This document shows, piece after piece, positions 46,690-55,133 of a stretch of DNA of 64,000 nt. Position 1 is the first letter of the stretch. Each line of letters opens with the position of its first letter. Source of the DNA: Photobacterium swingsii. Its GTDB lineage: Bacteria > Pseudomonadota > Gammaproteobacteria > Enterobacterales > Vibrionaceae. Below the pieces are notes generated by a model. That model searched no databases and was not told the DNA's origin. It saw nothing but the letters and a program-made list of their open reading frames with translations. The translations under genes and the position numbers were made by a program. The DNA is taken from NCBI RefSeq assembly GCF_024346715.1, contig NZ_AP024852.1:1922001-1986000 (forward strand), given 5' to 3'.

Positions 46690-49545
46690 TTACGCTTTAG
46701 AGATCTTACATAGAGTTACTTTCGTTTCCTGCATTTGAGTAACAGGATCGTAACCGTATGTGGTTGCAATGTTTGCAGATTCGCCCGATACAAACGGTGC
46801 AGTACCTGCTGGGTAGTTGCCGCGTAAGTCTTCACCTTGGAACTTACCGCCAAAGTGGAACGGAATGAACGCCAAACCCGGTTTCACACGACGAGTTACC
46901 ATCGCTTTAACGTGGATGCAGCCTTTCTCTGCACCTTCAACCCAGACCATGTCACCGTCGCGGAAGCCAAGATCGTTTGCATCTTTCGGGTTCACCTCAA
47001 CAAACATTTCTTGTTGAAGCTCTGCTAGCCATGGGTTAGAACGCGTTTCATCACCACCACCTTCGTACTCAACCAGACGACCAGATGTCAGGATAATTGG
47101 GTAATCCTTAGATACATCCTTCTCTTGGATTGATTTGTACAGTGTTGGCAAGCGGAACATTGCTTCGCTGTCATCCCACGTTGGGTAATCTGTCACCAAA
47201 TCACGACGAGGCGTGTACAGTGGTTCACGGTGAAGTGGCACTGCATCTGGGAATGTCCAAACAACTGCACGTGCTTTTGCGTTACCGTAAGGGATACAAC
47301 CGTGTTTAATCGCAACGCGTTGGATACCACCAGAAACGTCTGTTTTCCAGTTTTTACCTTCAGCAGCGACTTTCTCATCAGCTGTTAGCTCGTCCCACCA
47401 ACCCAGTTGCTTAAGCAGCTTAGCGCTAAACTCTGGGAAGCCACCTTCAAGCTCACAACCTAATGAGTAGCTATCGTCAGCCAGTAGGCTTTCACCGTTA
47501 CGTTCTACACCGAAACGTGCACGGAAGTTACCACCACCTTGCGCAACCGTTTTAGATGTATCGTAAAGGATGTGAGTACCTGGGTGTTTCATCTCAGGAG
47601 TACCCCAGCAAGGCCAAGGTAGACCGTATGTTTCACCATCAGCTACGCCACCTTCACCTTCAAGTGTTGTTTTGTGGAAGGTATGCCAGTTTTGCTGGTG
47701 TGCCTTCAAACGCTCAGGGCTCTGGCCTGTGTAACCAATTGTCCACATACCCTTGTTGTATTCACGGGTAATGTCTTCAATAACAGGTTGGTTATTTTCA
47801 ACTTTAATGTGCTTGAACAGTTGCTCAGACAGACCAAGTTTCTGCGATAGCAAGTACATGATCTCGTGGTCAGGCTTAGATTCGAACAAAGGTTCAATAA
47901 CCTGATCACGCCACTGGATAGAACGGTTTGTAGCCGTTACAGAGCCATGCGTCTCGAACTGCGTAGTTGCTGGTAGTAAGTAAACGTCATCGGTACGGCC
48001 GTTCATTACTGCTGCAACACCTGGGTACGGATCGACGATAACCATCATGTCCAGTTTACCCATTGCAGTGCGCATTTCTGGCCCACGTGTTTGTGAGTTT
48101 ACTGCATGACCCCAGTAGAACATCGCACGAATGTTGTCGTTCTGTTCGATGTTGTCTTTGTTTTCAAGTACACCATCAATCCAACGCGATACAGGAATAC
48201 CTGCGTTGTTCATTGGTTTCTTGCCACGGTAATCAGCTTGGTCGAAACGACCTTTTAGCCACTCGTAGTCAACATCCCAAACGCCAGCCCAGTGTTTCCA
48301 TGCACCTTCAGAAAGGCCGTAGTAACCTGGTAGGTTGTCAGATAGTACGCCAAAGTCAGTTGCACCCTGTACGTTATCGTGACCACGGAAGATGTTAGCA
48401 CCACCACCCGCTTTACCCATGTTGCCAAGCGCAAGTTCAAGGATACAGTAGGCACGTGTGTTGTTGTTACCAGTAGTATGCTGAGTACCACCCATACACC
48501 AAACGACACAACCCGGACGGTTTTCAGACAGTGTTTTCGCAGTGCGATACACTTCTGCTTCAGGCACGCCAGTTACACGTTCAACTTCTGTAGGCGTCCA
48601 TTTCGCCACTTCTTTACGTACATCTTCCATGCCGTAAACACGTTGACGGATAAACTCTTTGTCTTCCCAACCGTTTTTGAAGATGTGGTATAGCACACCC
48701 CAGATGAACGCAACGTCAGAACCAGGACGTAGCGATACGTATTCGTCAGCTTTAGCAGCAGTACGTGTACGACGTGGGTCCGCAACAACGATCTTACAGC
48801 TGTTCTTCTCTTTCGCGATCAGAATATGCTGCATTGCTACTGGGTGAGCTTCAGCGGCGTTAGAACCAATGAACAGAATCGACTTACAGTTATGCATGTC
48901 GTTCAGTGAGTTGGTCATTGCACCGTAGCCCCAAGTGTTCGCAACACCTGCAACCGTGGTTGAGTGACAGATACGCGCTTGGTGATCGACGTTATTCGTA
49001 CCCCATAGCGAAACCATTTTACGGAACAAGTACGCTTGTTCGTTGTTGTGTTTCGCAGAGCCTAGCCAGTAAACAGAATCTGGGCCTGACTCTTCACGGA
49101 TTTTAAGTACTTTCTTACTTACTTCGTCCAGTGCTTGTTCCCAGCTCAGTTTGGTCCACTTGCCGTTAACCAACTTCATTGGGTATTTTAGACGACGCTC
49201 ACCATGACCATGTTCACGTAGCGCAGCACCTTTCGCACAGTGTCCACCAGCATTAAAAGGATGGTCAAAAGCGGGTTCTTGGCCAGTCCAGACACCTTCT
49301 TGTACTTCAGCGTAAATACCGCAGCCCACAGAACAGTGAGAACAGATAGTACGTTTAATTTCAGCAGGCGCAGAGCGATCCACTTCTTTCGCTTCTGCTT
49401 TTTTCATCATGCTTGGAGCAAACATGCTTGCACCCGCAACACCACCAGCAGCCGCCAGTGAAGAGTTACGAAGGAAAGTACGACGAGATACACCTAATTG
49501 GTTTTCGTCCTTGCTCACGTTATCGGAACGTTTTGTCAGTTTCAT
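46690..49545 (-). CDS. fdhA: Formate dehydrogenase catalytic (molybdopterin) subunit, Cys type
   Basis: This 951-aa subunit oxidises formate to CO2 in the periplasm. A Tat signal (VSRRTFLRNSS, near residue 19, then a hydrophobic stretch) shows export in folded form. The N-terminal [4Fe-4S] motif is CSHCSVGCGIY...GGHCAKG (about residues 68-102). The metal ligand is Cys193 in HQARICHS, where E. coli FdnG has selenocysteine, so no selenium is needed. The conserved HSTTVAG...GAMTNS follows. The C-terminal dinucleotide-binding domain starts near residue 820 (TSGRLVEYEGGG). Metal may be Mo or W. It is preceded by the small Tat-target gene. Confidence 0.93.
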   Translation of the reverse strand: MKLTKRSDNVSKDENQLGVSRRTFLRNSSLAAAGGVAGASMFAPSMMKKAEAKEVDRSAPAEIKRTICSHCSVGCGIYAEVQEGVWTGQEPAFDHPFNAGGHCAKGAALREHGHGERRLKYPMKLVNGKWTKLSWEQALDEVSKKVLKIREESGPDSVYWLGSAKHNNEQAYLFRKMVSLWGTNNVDHQARICHSTTVAGVANTWGYGAMTNSLNDMHNCKSILFIGSNAAEAHPVAMQHILIAKEKNSCKIVVADPRRTRTAAKADEYVSLRPGSDVAFIWGVLYHIFKNGWEDKEFIRQRVYGMEDVRKEVAKWTPTEVERVTGVPEAEVYRTAKTLSENRPGCVVWCMGGTQHTTGNNNTRAYCILELALGNMGKAGGGANIFRGHDNVQGATDFGVLSDNLPGYYGLSEGAWKHWAGVWDVDYEWLKGRFDQADYRGKKPMNNAGIPVSRWIDGVLENKDNIEQNDNIRAMFYWGHAVNSQTRGPEMRTAMGKLDMMVIVDPYPGVAAVMNGRTDDVYLLPATTQFETHGSVTATNRSIQWRDQVIEPLFESKPDHEIMYLLSQKLGLSEQLFKHIKVENNQPVIEDITREYNKGMWTIGYTGQSPERLKAHQQNWHTFHKTTLEGEGGVADGETYGLPWPCWGTPEMKHPGTHILYDTSKTVAQGGGNFRARFGVERNGESLLADDSYSLGCELEGGFPEFSAKLLKQLGWWDELTADEKVAAEGKNWKTDVSGGIQRVAIKHGCIPYGNAKARAVVWTFPDAVPLHREPLYTPRRDLVTDYPTWDDSEAMFRLPTLYKSIQEKDVSKDYPIILTSGRLVEYEGGGDETRSNPWLAELQQEMFVEVNPKDANDLGFRDGDMVWVEGAEKGCIHVKAMVTRRVKPGLAFIPFHFGGKFQGEDLRGNYPAGTAPFVSGESANIATTYGYDPVTQMQETKVTLCKISKA

Positions 49546-49557
49546 TTATAGCTCCGC

Positions 49558-49755
49558 TTACAAGGTTTCGTAGTAGTCGCGAATGTGTTGCGTTTCGCGA
49601 TAGCCGTTAGTTTTGGTTTCTTTTGCTTCAGGCTTTTCTACCGTCGCATTTGCAGCAGTTGCAGTACCTGCAACCACCGCACCAGCAGCCACGCTTAGAC
49701 CAATGTTTTTCAACAATTGGCGGCGGCCTTCATTAGGTTTATTTTGCTCACTCAT
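49558..49755 (-). CDS. Formate dehydrogenase-region Tat-target small protein
   Basis: This 65-aa protein has a Tat-type leader (GRRQLLKNIGLSVAAGAVVAGTATAA, split here by its hydrophobic core) followed by a short charged tail (GYRETQHIRDYYETL). Such proteins (TIGR02811-like) are found just before fdhA in many proteobacteria. The role is not settled; a small accessory subunit or assembly factor is plausible. It is 12 bp upstream of fdhA. Confidence 0.85.
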   Translation of the reverse strand: MSEQNKPNEGRRQLLKNIGLSVAAGAVVAGTATAANATVEKPEAKETKTNGYRETQHIRDYYETL

Positions 49756-49875
49756 GGAAGCTTGCTCCTTTATCGTCTTATCCGATTATCGGAAATCGAT
49801 AGTTTGTTATAGCTATGGTTACGATAGGTAAGTCATAAGAATGCATGGCGCAAAGCAACGCCTTACGCCAAGGAC

Positions 49876-50463
49876 TTAAACAAATCGTGTCTTTTCTACA
49901 GTCAAAAATTGCAAAGCCAATTCGCCGATAGCAGTGTAAAAAACAGCACTATCAGCCGACTTCAAATCGGCACAAAAACGTTCAAACCATGTCGCGATAT
50001 GACGGTTAAAAAACGTTTTTTGCAGATGGTCATCGCCCCCTTCCACCAGCATTGCCATTACTTCTAGTAGGGCTGCAATGTGGTCTTCCGGTTCTTTTAC
50101 ATTTTCTTCGCGTTGAAACCCAAGTTGAGCCAAATCACGACGAAGATGCGCAAGAGGCATTTCCATCAAAGATCCAGTTAAGTACCAAGAACCAAAAGGT
50201 ACGATCTCGCCACGACCGATACCAATAAACAGATCTTGATATTCTTCCTGCACACTAATTAAGGTTGTTTTTTCTGCCGCTAGTTTCACTAAAGGCCAAG
50301 TCGCAGCCATACCTGAAATATGCGGTTGTGGTGTAGCCACATCTAAACTAGATAGCCAGTCCAGAATATTTTCATCCGGTGCTTTACGGAGCAAATGCGC
50401 CAGCATGGAGTAAATATCTACACGTAGGGTTGTTTCTTCGTTTTGCATTAATTGCTGTTCCAT
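49876..50463 (-). CDS. TorD/DmsD-family molybdoenzyme chaperone
   Basis: This 195-aa, all-helical cytosolic protein probably binds the Tat leader of FdhA and keeps it unexported until the cofactor is inserted. Family features are the EEYQDLFIGIGRGEIVPFGSWYLTGSLM motif (in two parts near residue 75), with E-P-x-D-H in VKEPEDHIAALLEVMAML. ATG at 50463 is 10 bp after the ferredoxin stop. The position, before the Tat protein and fdhA, agrees with the role. Confidence 0.88.
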   Translation of the reverse strand: MEQQLMQNEETTLRVDIYSMLAHLLRKAPDENILDWLSSLDVATPQPHISGMAATWPLVKLAAEKTTLISVQEEYQDLFIGIGRGEIVPFGSWYLTGSLMEMPLAHLRRDLAQLGFQREENVKEPEDHIAALLEVMAMLVEGGDDHLQKTFFNRHIATWFERFCADLKSADSAVFYTAIGELALQFLTVEKTRFV

Positions 50464-50473
50464 TCGATTCCGC

Positions 50474-52138
50474 CTACACCTTTAACTGACTTTCAGGATC
50501 GCTTTCCATTTGCGAAAAAATATCGCGAACACGACAATCTTCACACATAGATAAACGACGAATTGCTTCACCCTGAAATTGCGAGTGACTCTGTAACTTT
50601 TCAGTTAACATTTTCACCATAGAAGCAGGTGCAAAGGCTTTACCACAGCTGGTACAACATGCAGCCTCTTCTTCATGAACAACTTGTGCTTCAGTGCGTG
50701 CTTGTGCATCCCAATTAAAGCCAGGCTTCATCGAAATGACTTTTTCAGGACATGCCTTTTCACACATGCCACATTGAATACAATCTTGTTCAACAAATAA
50801 CAGACCAGGACGATCCCCTACAGCATGTAAGGCACGCGTTGGACACACAGACACACAGCTCATGCACAAAGTACAATCTTCCGTTTTGCAATCTACCGAA
50901 CCATAAGGTGCATTCGCAGGCAATTCAGAATAGTCAGGTTTAGCGGGTGCGACATCAGCAAGTAGCGTGAGAGCTGCAAATAGCTTGTCACGCTTATTAC
51001 CTTCAAAGCGCGCTTGTGCATCAGTAACCAATGCTGCGTCGTAAGCACTGAATGATTCCACCTGAGCAAAATCAAACAAAGTAATACGATCAGCTTCAAA
51101 ACCTAGTTCGGTTAAGAAAGCCTGAGCAATAGCAAGTTCATCAGACAAAACGCGATCAATCGTTGCTGGAATATAATCTGTATTCGTAGCAAGTAGGACT
51201 TGATGCGCACCGTATGCCAATGCACTAAACCAAGTATCTACCCCTACAGTTGCAAGCTCTTCAAGTGCTACAGGAATAACATTTGACGGGAACAGAGCCA
51301 GAGTACGAATAACAGATGCTTCATCACGATTACCGTAAAACAGAATCGTAGGCGCTGAGCCTCCTTCTGTTTGATAACGGTCTAAAAGGCGATACACAAA
51401 ATGTTGTGTGTTATCAGGATCAGGTAACGCGTAACTAATTGCTTCAGTCGGACATGCCGTTGCACATGTACCCACGCCTTGACAAAGGTATGGATTAATT
51501 TCGATAGCATGACCCGTACTGGTTAACGCCCCAGCAGGACAAGCATCGACACAACGATCACAACCACTCACGCCACGCGAAGAATGCGCACAAAGATCTG
51601 GGTTCAAACGAAAGTATTTAGGCTTATCGAATGTCCCTATCATTGCAGGTAATTCTTCAACTAAGTCTGCAACAACAGCCCCTTTTGCCGTGGCGTAATA
51701 ACCCGGTGCAGGAATTTCAATCTTAACAATGCCTTCAGCCGTCATATCTAAAACAATATCGAAGCAATCACGGCCAGTCGCCACTTTTGCTAAATTTACG
51801 TTTGTTTCAGAGATAGTACCGTCTACACGACATCTCACATCAAATGCACCAAGGTAACCCTTAACAGTCACCTCTTTGCTGAAATACAGATTTTCTACTT
51901 TCTCAGCCTGTGCAGCCTTTTCAGTTGCCAGTAGGGTCACTGAGTTTAGTGCAGAAAATTGTTCAGCCAGTGCGGTAATTGTTAGCTGCTCACCAATAAT
52001 CAATAAGTTCCCACGGCTTTCATAAGAAACCGTTGGAGGGATCAGATTCGCTAATTCAACCGTACCTGTAATGGCAGAGAATCGAGCGGCTGCATTTTGA
52101 TCATTGCTTGCTAGTGCTTCTAGTGTACTTTTTAACAT
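50474..52138 (-). CDS. Multi-cluster 4Fe-4S ferredoxin-type protein of fdh operon
   Basis: This 554-aa cytosolic protein has several cysteine groups: CDRCVDACPAG and CQGVGTCATACPTEA (residues about 200-250), CTLCMSCVSVCPTRA and CIQCGMCEKACPEK (about 430-480), and CCTSCGKAF plus CEDC toward the end. The N-terminal 150 residues lack cysteines of this kind and contain NLLIIGEQLTITALAEQF. Such proteins accompany fdh genes in vibrios and Shewanella; proposed roles are electron transfer for cofactor assembly or as an alternative exit for electrons from formate, but no reaction is assigned. Confidence 0.85.
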   Translation of the reverse strand: MLKSTLEALASNDQNAAARFSAITGTVELANLIPPTVSYESRGNLLIIGEQLTITALAEQFSALNSVTLLATEKAAQAEKVENLYFSKEVTVKGYLGAFDVRCRVDGTISETNVNLAKVATGRDCFDIVLDMTAEGIVKIEIPAPGYYATAKGAVVADLVEELPAMIGTFDKPKYFRLNPDLCAHSSRGVSGCDRCVDACPAGALTSTGHAIEINPYLCQGVGTCATACPTEAISYALPDPDNTQHFVYRLLDRYQTEGGSAPTILFYGNRDEASVIRTLALFPSNVIPVALEELATVGVDTWFSALAYGAHQVLLATNTDYIPATIDRVLSDELAIAQAFLTELGFEADRITLFDFAQVESFSAYDAALVTDAQARFEGNKRDKLFAALTLLADVAPAKPDYSELPANAPYGSVDCKTEDCTLCMSCVSVCPTRALHAVGDRPGLLFVEQDCIQCGMCEKACPEKVISMKPGFNWDAQARTEAQVVHEEEAACCTSCGKAFAPASMVKMLTEKLQSHSQFQGEAIRRLSMCEDCRVRDIFSQMESDPESQLKV

Positions 52139-52432
52139 TCTTATTCCTGTGTACTCGTCACCGTTTGTCGATGTCGATTAAAGGTCAACTTTAAAATTCT
52201 TGAACCTTCATGCTTCTATAGAGCAATAACCGAACCAACTTTTAACGGAATAAAATGACCTATAAGGAACTAAAGTCAGAAAGAGACATCTGGGCTAACA
52301 GTGCGTGCGACATTTTGTCTCTCGCTATGCATTCTAGTGCGCCAAATTGTCCCGCTATTTTTTAAGGGTATTTCTCCCTTTTTGTCTCACTTTTGATTTT
52401 TCACTTAATAACCCATTATTTTTAGCTGGGTA
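52139..52432. other. Gap between DUF3306 gene and ferredoxin gene
   Basis: It contains an inverted repeat GACATTTTGTC (52309-52319) and three related TTGTC(T/C)C words (near 52314, 52346 and 52380). It may hold an internal promoter for the fdh genes proper. No coding frame is seen. Confidence 0.4.
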
Positions 52433-53299
52433 TCAGACTTTTTTATGAGACTCGATTTGGTTGAGCTGACTTGTTTTCTCATCATTGAGTGCTGGTTTGG
52501 TTACGACATCCGTCGACTTTGCTTCGAGTAAACTGTCAACATCATTACTCTCAACAAGATCAGTAGGGATTTCTGTAGGGGCAGATGCTTCAACCTCTTC
52601 TTCACTCGATGCTTTGCTAAGTTCTTCGCTTAGTGTTTCATCATCTCGCGATTGCTCAGTCTGTGACGTAGCACTATCAAGCCTATTGCTATCATTTGCA
52701 TTCGTTACAGCCGCAAGATCATCATGCGCTAGACCTGTATTAACATCCATTCCAGCTGCATCAGTTAACTCTTCTACTTTGTCAGCAACTTCGTTAACCC
52801 AACTACGTAGCTGTTTTACAACCGACGTATCAAGTTTAGGTATATTTGAGAAATCTTCCGTATGATCATCCATGTCACTGATATAGTTGAATTCATCAGA
52901 ATGGAAAAGCTTACTCAATGCTGCTTTCTTAACAGACTTCTCTACACCTTCTTTCAAAAAAGCAGCGGCACCCGAATCAAAGCTCACACTGGCAACGTCA
53001 GAGAATGATGGAAGTCCATCACCCGTACCTTCATCGTTAGCAGCAAGGCTCGATTCAGAAAGCGTGCTGCCTTCTGTGTTAGCTGTATCAACTTGAATCT
53101 GTGTTTCAGTATCAAGCCCCTCCTGTTCTTCAAGAGACTCCCCCTCAACACGGTTTTGTTCAGCACTAGGCGAATTAGTGGATGAATAAGCAGAAAGGTT
53201 TTCATCCACATTTAAGCTATCTAATTGATTAGACGCTTCATTCTCTTTCTTAACTGCGAGCTTACGACTAGCCCAGCGCTGAAAAATATTACTTGCCAC
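52433..53299 (-). CDS. DUF3306-type protein of fdh cluster
   Basis: This 288-aa acidic protein begins ASNIFQRWASRKLAVKKE, the F-x-x-RW-x-x-RKL signature of DUF3306. The middle contains the conserved helical part (VDKAFLKEGVEK-like FLKEGVEKSVKKAALSKLFHS...DEFNYISDMDDHTEDFS). The C-terminal third is low-complexity and rich in Ser, Glu and Asp. GTG at 53299 is chosen: AAAGG stands 8 bp before it and it yields the family start. It overlaps the DUF3305 gene by 11 bp. DUF3305/3306 pairs are linked to fdh loci; their role is unknown. Confidence 0.75.
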   Translation of the reverse strand: MASNIFQRWASRKLAVKKENEASNQLDSLNVDENLSAYSSTNSPSAEQNRVEGESLEEQEGLDTETQIQVDTANTEGSTLSESSLAANDEGTGDGLPSFSDVASVSFDSGAAAFLKEGVEKSVKKAALSKLFHSDEFNYISDMDDHTEDFSNIPKLDTSVVKQLRSWVNEVADKVEELTDAAGMDVNTGLAHDDLAAVTNANDSNRLDSATSQTEQSRDDETLSEELSKASSEEEVEASAPTEIPTDLVESNDVDSLLEAKSTDVVTKPALNDEKTSQLNQIESHKKV

Positions 53300-53741
53300 T
53301 TGAACGACCTTTGCCTTTTTTGTTCTTACACTTCTTACGGCCACCTTCGATCAACTCACCATGTCGACCTATAAATGCTTCCATCCATGCTTGAACCGGT
53401 AACGGCGTCGTTATATGAAGTACTTGATAATCTCCATCCATATAACTGCTTGCTACTGACTGAGCAGCGGTAATATGGACAGGTTTTAATTGTTCGTTTT
53501 CTTCTTCACAAACAATGAATAAGTGAGGATCGCGTGAACTTAAATTAAAGCGATAGTCAGATCGTTCATCGCGAAATAGTTCTAGCGGTAACACATGGCT
53601 TTCTGTTGTACGTTGCTCTTCATGCAAAGCAACATCTTCAATAGACCAAGACAGTGTAGACCAGCGTCCAACTTGCTTTTCTTCTGATACTAGTCGAAAG
53701 CCAATCGGCCAAATCGATTCATTCTTATAGAGCTCAGGCAC
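53289..53741 (-). CDS. DUF3305-type protein of fdh cluster
   Basis: This 150-aa protein has the family features SIWPIGFRLVSEEKQVGRW and W-S-I-E-D near the N terminus, FIVCEEEN in the middle, QVLHITTPLPVQAWMEAFIGRHGE, and a basic C-terminal tail (KKCKNKKGKGRSSGK). The start is GTG 53741, because AAAGGAG stands 5 bp before it; an in-frame ATG at 53822 would add 27 unconserved residues. It is the first gene of the operon, upstream of the DUF3306 gene with overlap. Confidence 0.78.
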   Translation of the reverse strand: MPELYKNESIWPIGFRLVSEEKQVGRWSTLSWSIEDVALHEEQRTTESHVLPLELFRDERSDYRFNLSSRDPHLFIVCEEENEQLKPVHITAAQSVASSYMDGDYQVLHITTPLPVQAWMEAFIGRHGELIEGGRKKCKNKKGKGRSSGK

Positions 53742-54224
53742 GCTTACTCCTTTATTCTTGAATACATGATTTACACAATAGCCGTGAATGAAAATGGATA
53801 GCATTTGTACTTGAACGAGCATAATGCAACTCGCTGCGCACCATTAAAACCACACTATTTTCACCTACAAAGCAATTATCAGACCAACTTATACACTTAC
53901 AAAAAATAAGGGATATAATGTGTCTATTATAAGATTGGAACAATCCTTGCAGAAGACTCACAAAAGGTAAGTAGAGATAGCTACTGCACGTTTTTAACTG
54001 ATTATCGTTGCATTGAACGTCAAAAGTTCTCTTTATATATCAATAAGTAATCATTCGCACTTGAGTGATAGCGACTATAATTGCTACACAGCGATGCGGA
54101 TTAACGCTAAATAGTTAGAGAATAGTCGGGTTAGGAAGAATTGCTGCACTATCACCGATACACCGCGTTATACGACGATAACAAACGCCATTTTTAGACA
54201 GACAATCATTGCTACAGGACTTTT
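53742..54224. other. Divergent control region between fdh operon and fdhD
   Basis: It contains -10-like TATAAT words for both directions (minus strand near 53926-53931; plus strand 54076-54081) and an inverted repeat near fdhD. No coding frame is called; the 69-codon minus-strand frame lacks a ribosome-binding site. Confidence 0.5.
54167..54182. promoter_or_regulatory. Inverted repeat before fdhD, ModE-box-like
   Basis: GTTAT-ACGACG-ATAAC is a perfect 5-bp dyad (6-nt spacer) within CGTTATACGACGATAACA, reminiscent of the CGTTATA half-site of molybdate regulator ModE. It lies 42 bp before the fdhD ATG and downstream of the TATAAT at 54076. Confidence 0.4.
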
Positions 54225-55133
54225 ATGAATCCACTGCCAAAAATTATTAAAACCAACGCCTCAGTGAAGCAAACCATGACTGTCGATATCATGGATGAAT
54301 ACGGCGATATGATGACCAAAGAAATCGCCTGTGAGCATCCTTTAACGGTTTACCTCAATTGGGTTGAAGTGGTGACCTTGATGACCTTGGGTGAACGCCC
54401 TTCAGCGCTTGTACTCGGTTACCTTAAAAACCAAGGCTTCATTTCAGATTTAGAGAGTATTGAATCTGTCATTATCGATTGGGATACCAATTCTGCCGCT
54501 GTGATTACCAAAGAAGACACAGGCAATCTAGCACAGAAACTAGAAAAGAAGACTGTCACCTCGGGCTGCGGCCAAGGCACCATGTTCGGTAACGTCATGA
54601 AGAAGCTGGAAGGTGTTACCCTGCCCCAGCCTCAACTGCCTCAGTCTCAGCTGTATGGCTTGCTTGAATCACTTACCCATCATAATGAAACCTATAAGGC
54701 CGCAGGGGCTGTTCACGGTTGTGCCGTTTGTAAAGGCACAGAGATAGTGTCGTTTGTTGAAGATGTAGGTCGTCACAATGCTGTAGATACTTTAGCTGGT
54801 GAGCTATGGCTGGCTGGTCAAACTGGCGAAGACAAGATCTTTTACACCACCGGTCGATTAACATCAGAAATGGTCATTAAAGTGGCACAAATGGGTATTC
54901 CAATTCTGTTATCTCGTTCGGGTGCAACTCAAATGGGCTATGAGCTTGCCCAAAAGCTTGGCATTACCATGATTGCCCGCGCCAAAGGCCATCGCTTCCA
55001 AGTGTATAACGGCATGCAGAATTTGATTCTCGATATAAAAGGCAATCTCGATGAACAAGCCAAAAGCTTTAAGCTGAAAGATTCAAAACGAGCTAACGAT
55101 AAAGGAAATGATAAAAAAGGTGATCACCAATGA
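54225..55133 (+). CDS. fdhD: Formate dehydrogenase accessory sulfurtransferase FdhD
   Basis: This 302-aa cytosolic protein transfers sulfur to the molybdenum/tungsten cofactor before insertion into FdhA. The core motif VEDVGRHNAVDTLAGELWLAG is clear, as are TTGRLTSEMVIKVAQMGIPILLSRSGAT and the GDP/cofactor-site end RFQVYNG. The usual C-x-x-C loop reads SGCGQGT, so only its first cysteine remains; a second pair occurs in VHGCAVCKGTE. The C-terminal tail is lysine-rich. ATG at 54225 follows AGGACTTTT. It overlaps the next gene as ATGA. Confidence 0.9.
   Translation: MNPLPKIIKTNASVKQTMTVDIMDEYGDMMTKEIACEHPLTVYLNWVEVVTLMTLGERPSALVLGYLKNQGFISDLESIESVIIDWDTNSAAVITKEDTGNLAQKLEKKTVTSGCGQGTMFGNVMKKLEGVTLPQPQLPQSQLYGLLESLTHHNETYKAAGAVHGCAVCKGTEIVSFVEDVGRHNAVDTLAGELWLAGQTGEDKIFYTTGRLTSEMVIKVAQMGIPILLSRSGATQMGYELAQKLGITMIARAKGHRFQVYNGMQNLILDIKGNLDEQAKSFKLKDSKRANDKGNDKKGDHQ

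Noticed and set aside
48063..48398. Several 70-110-codon frames antisense to fdhA
   Set aside because: They are shadows of the conserved molybdopterin subunit, with no start signals.
52330..52352. Possible sigma-54 promoter (TGGCGC...TGCA) in the fdh gap
   Set aside because: The GG-GC spacing is one base too long and the -12 element lacks TTGC.
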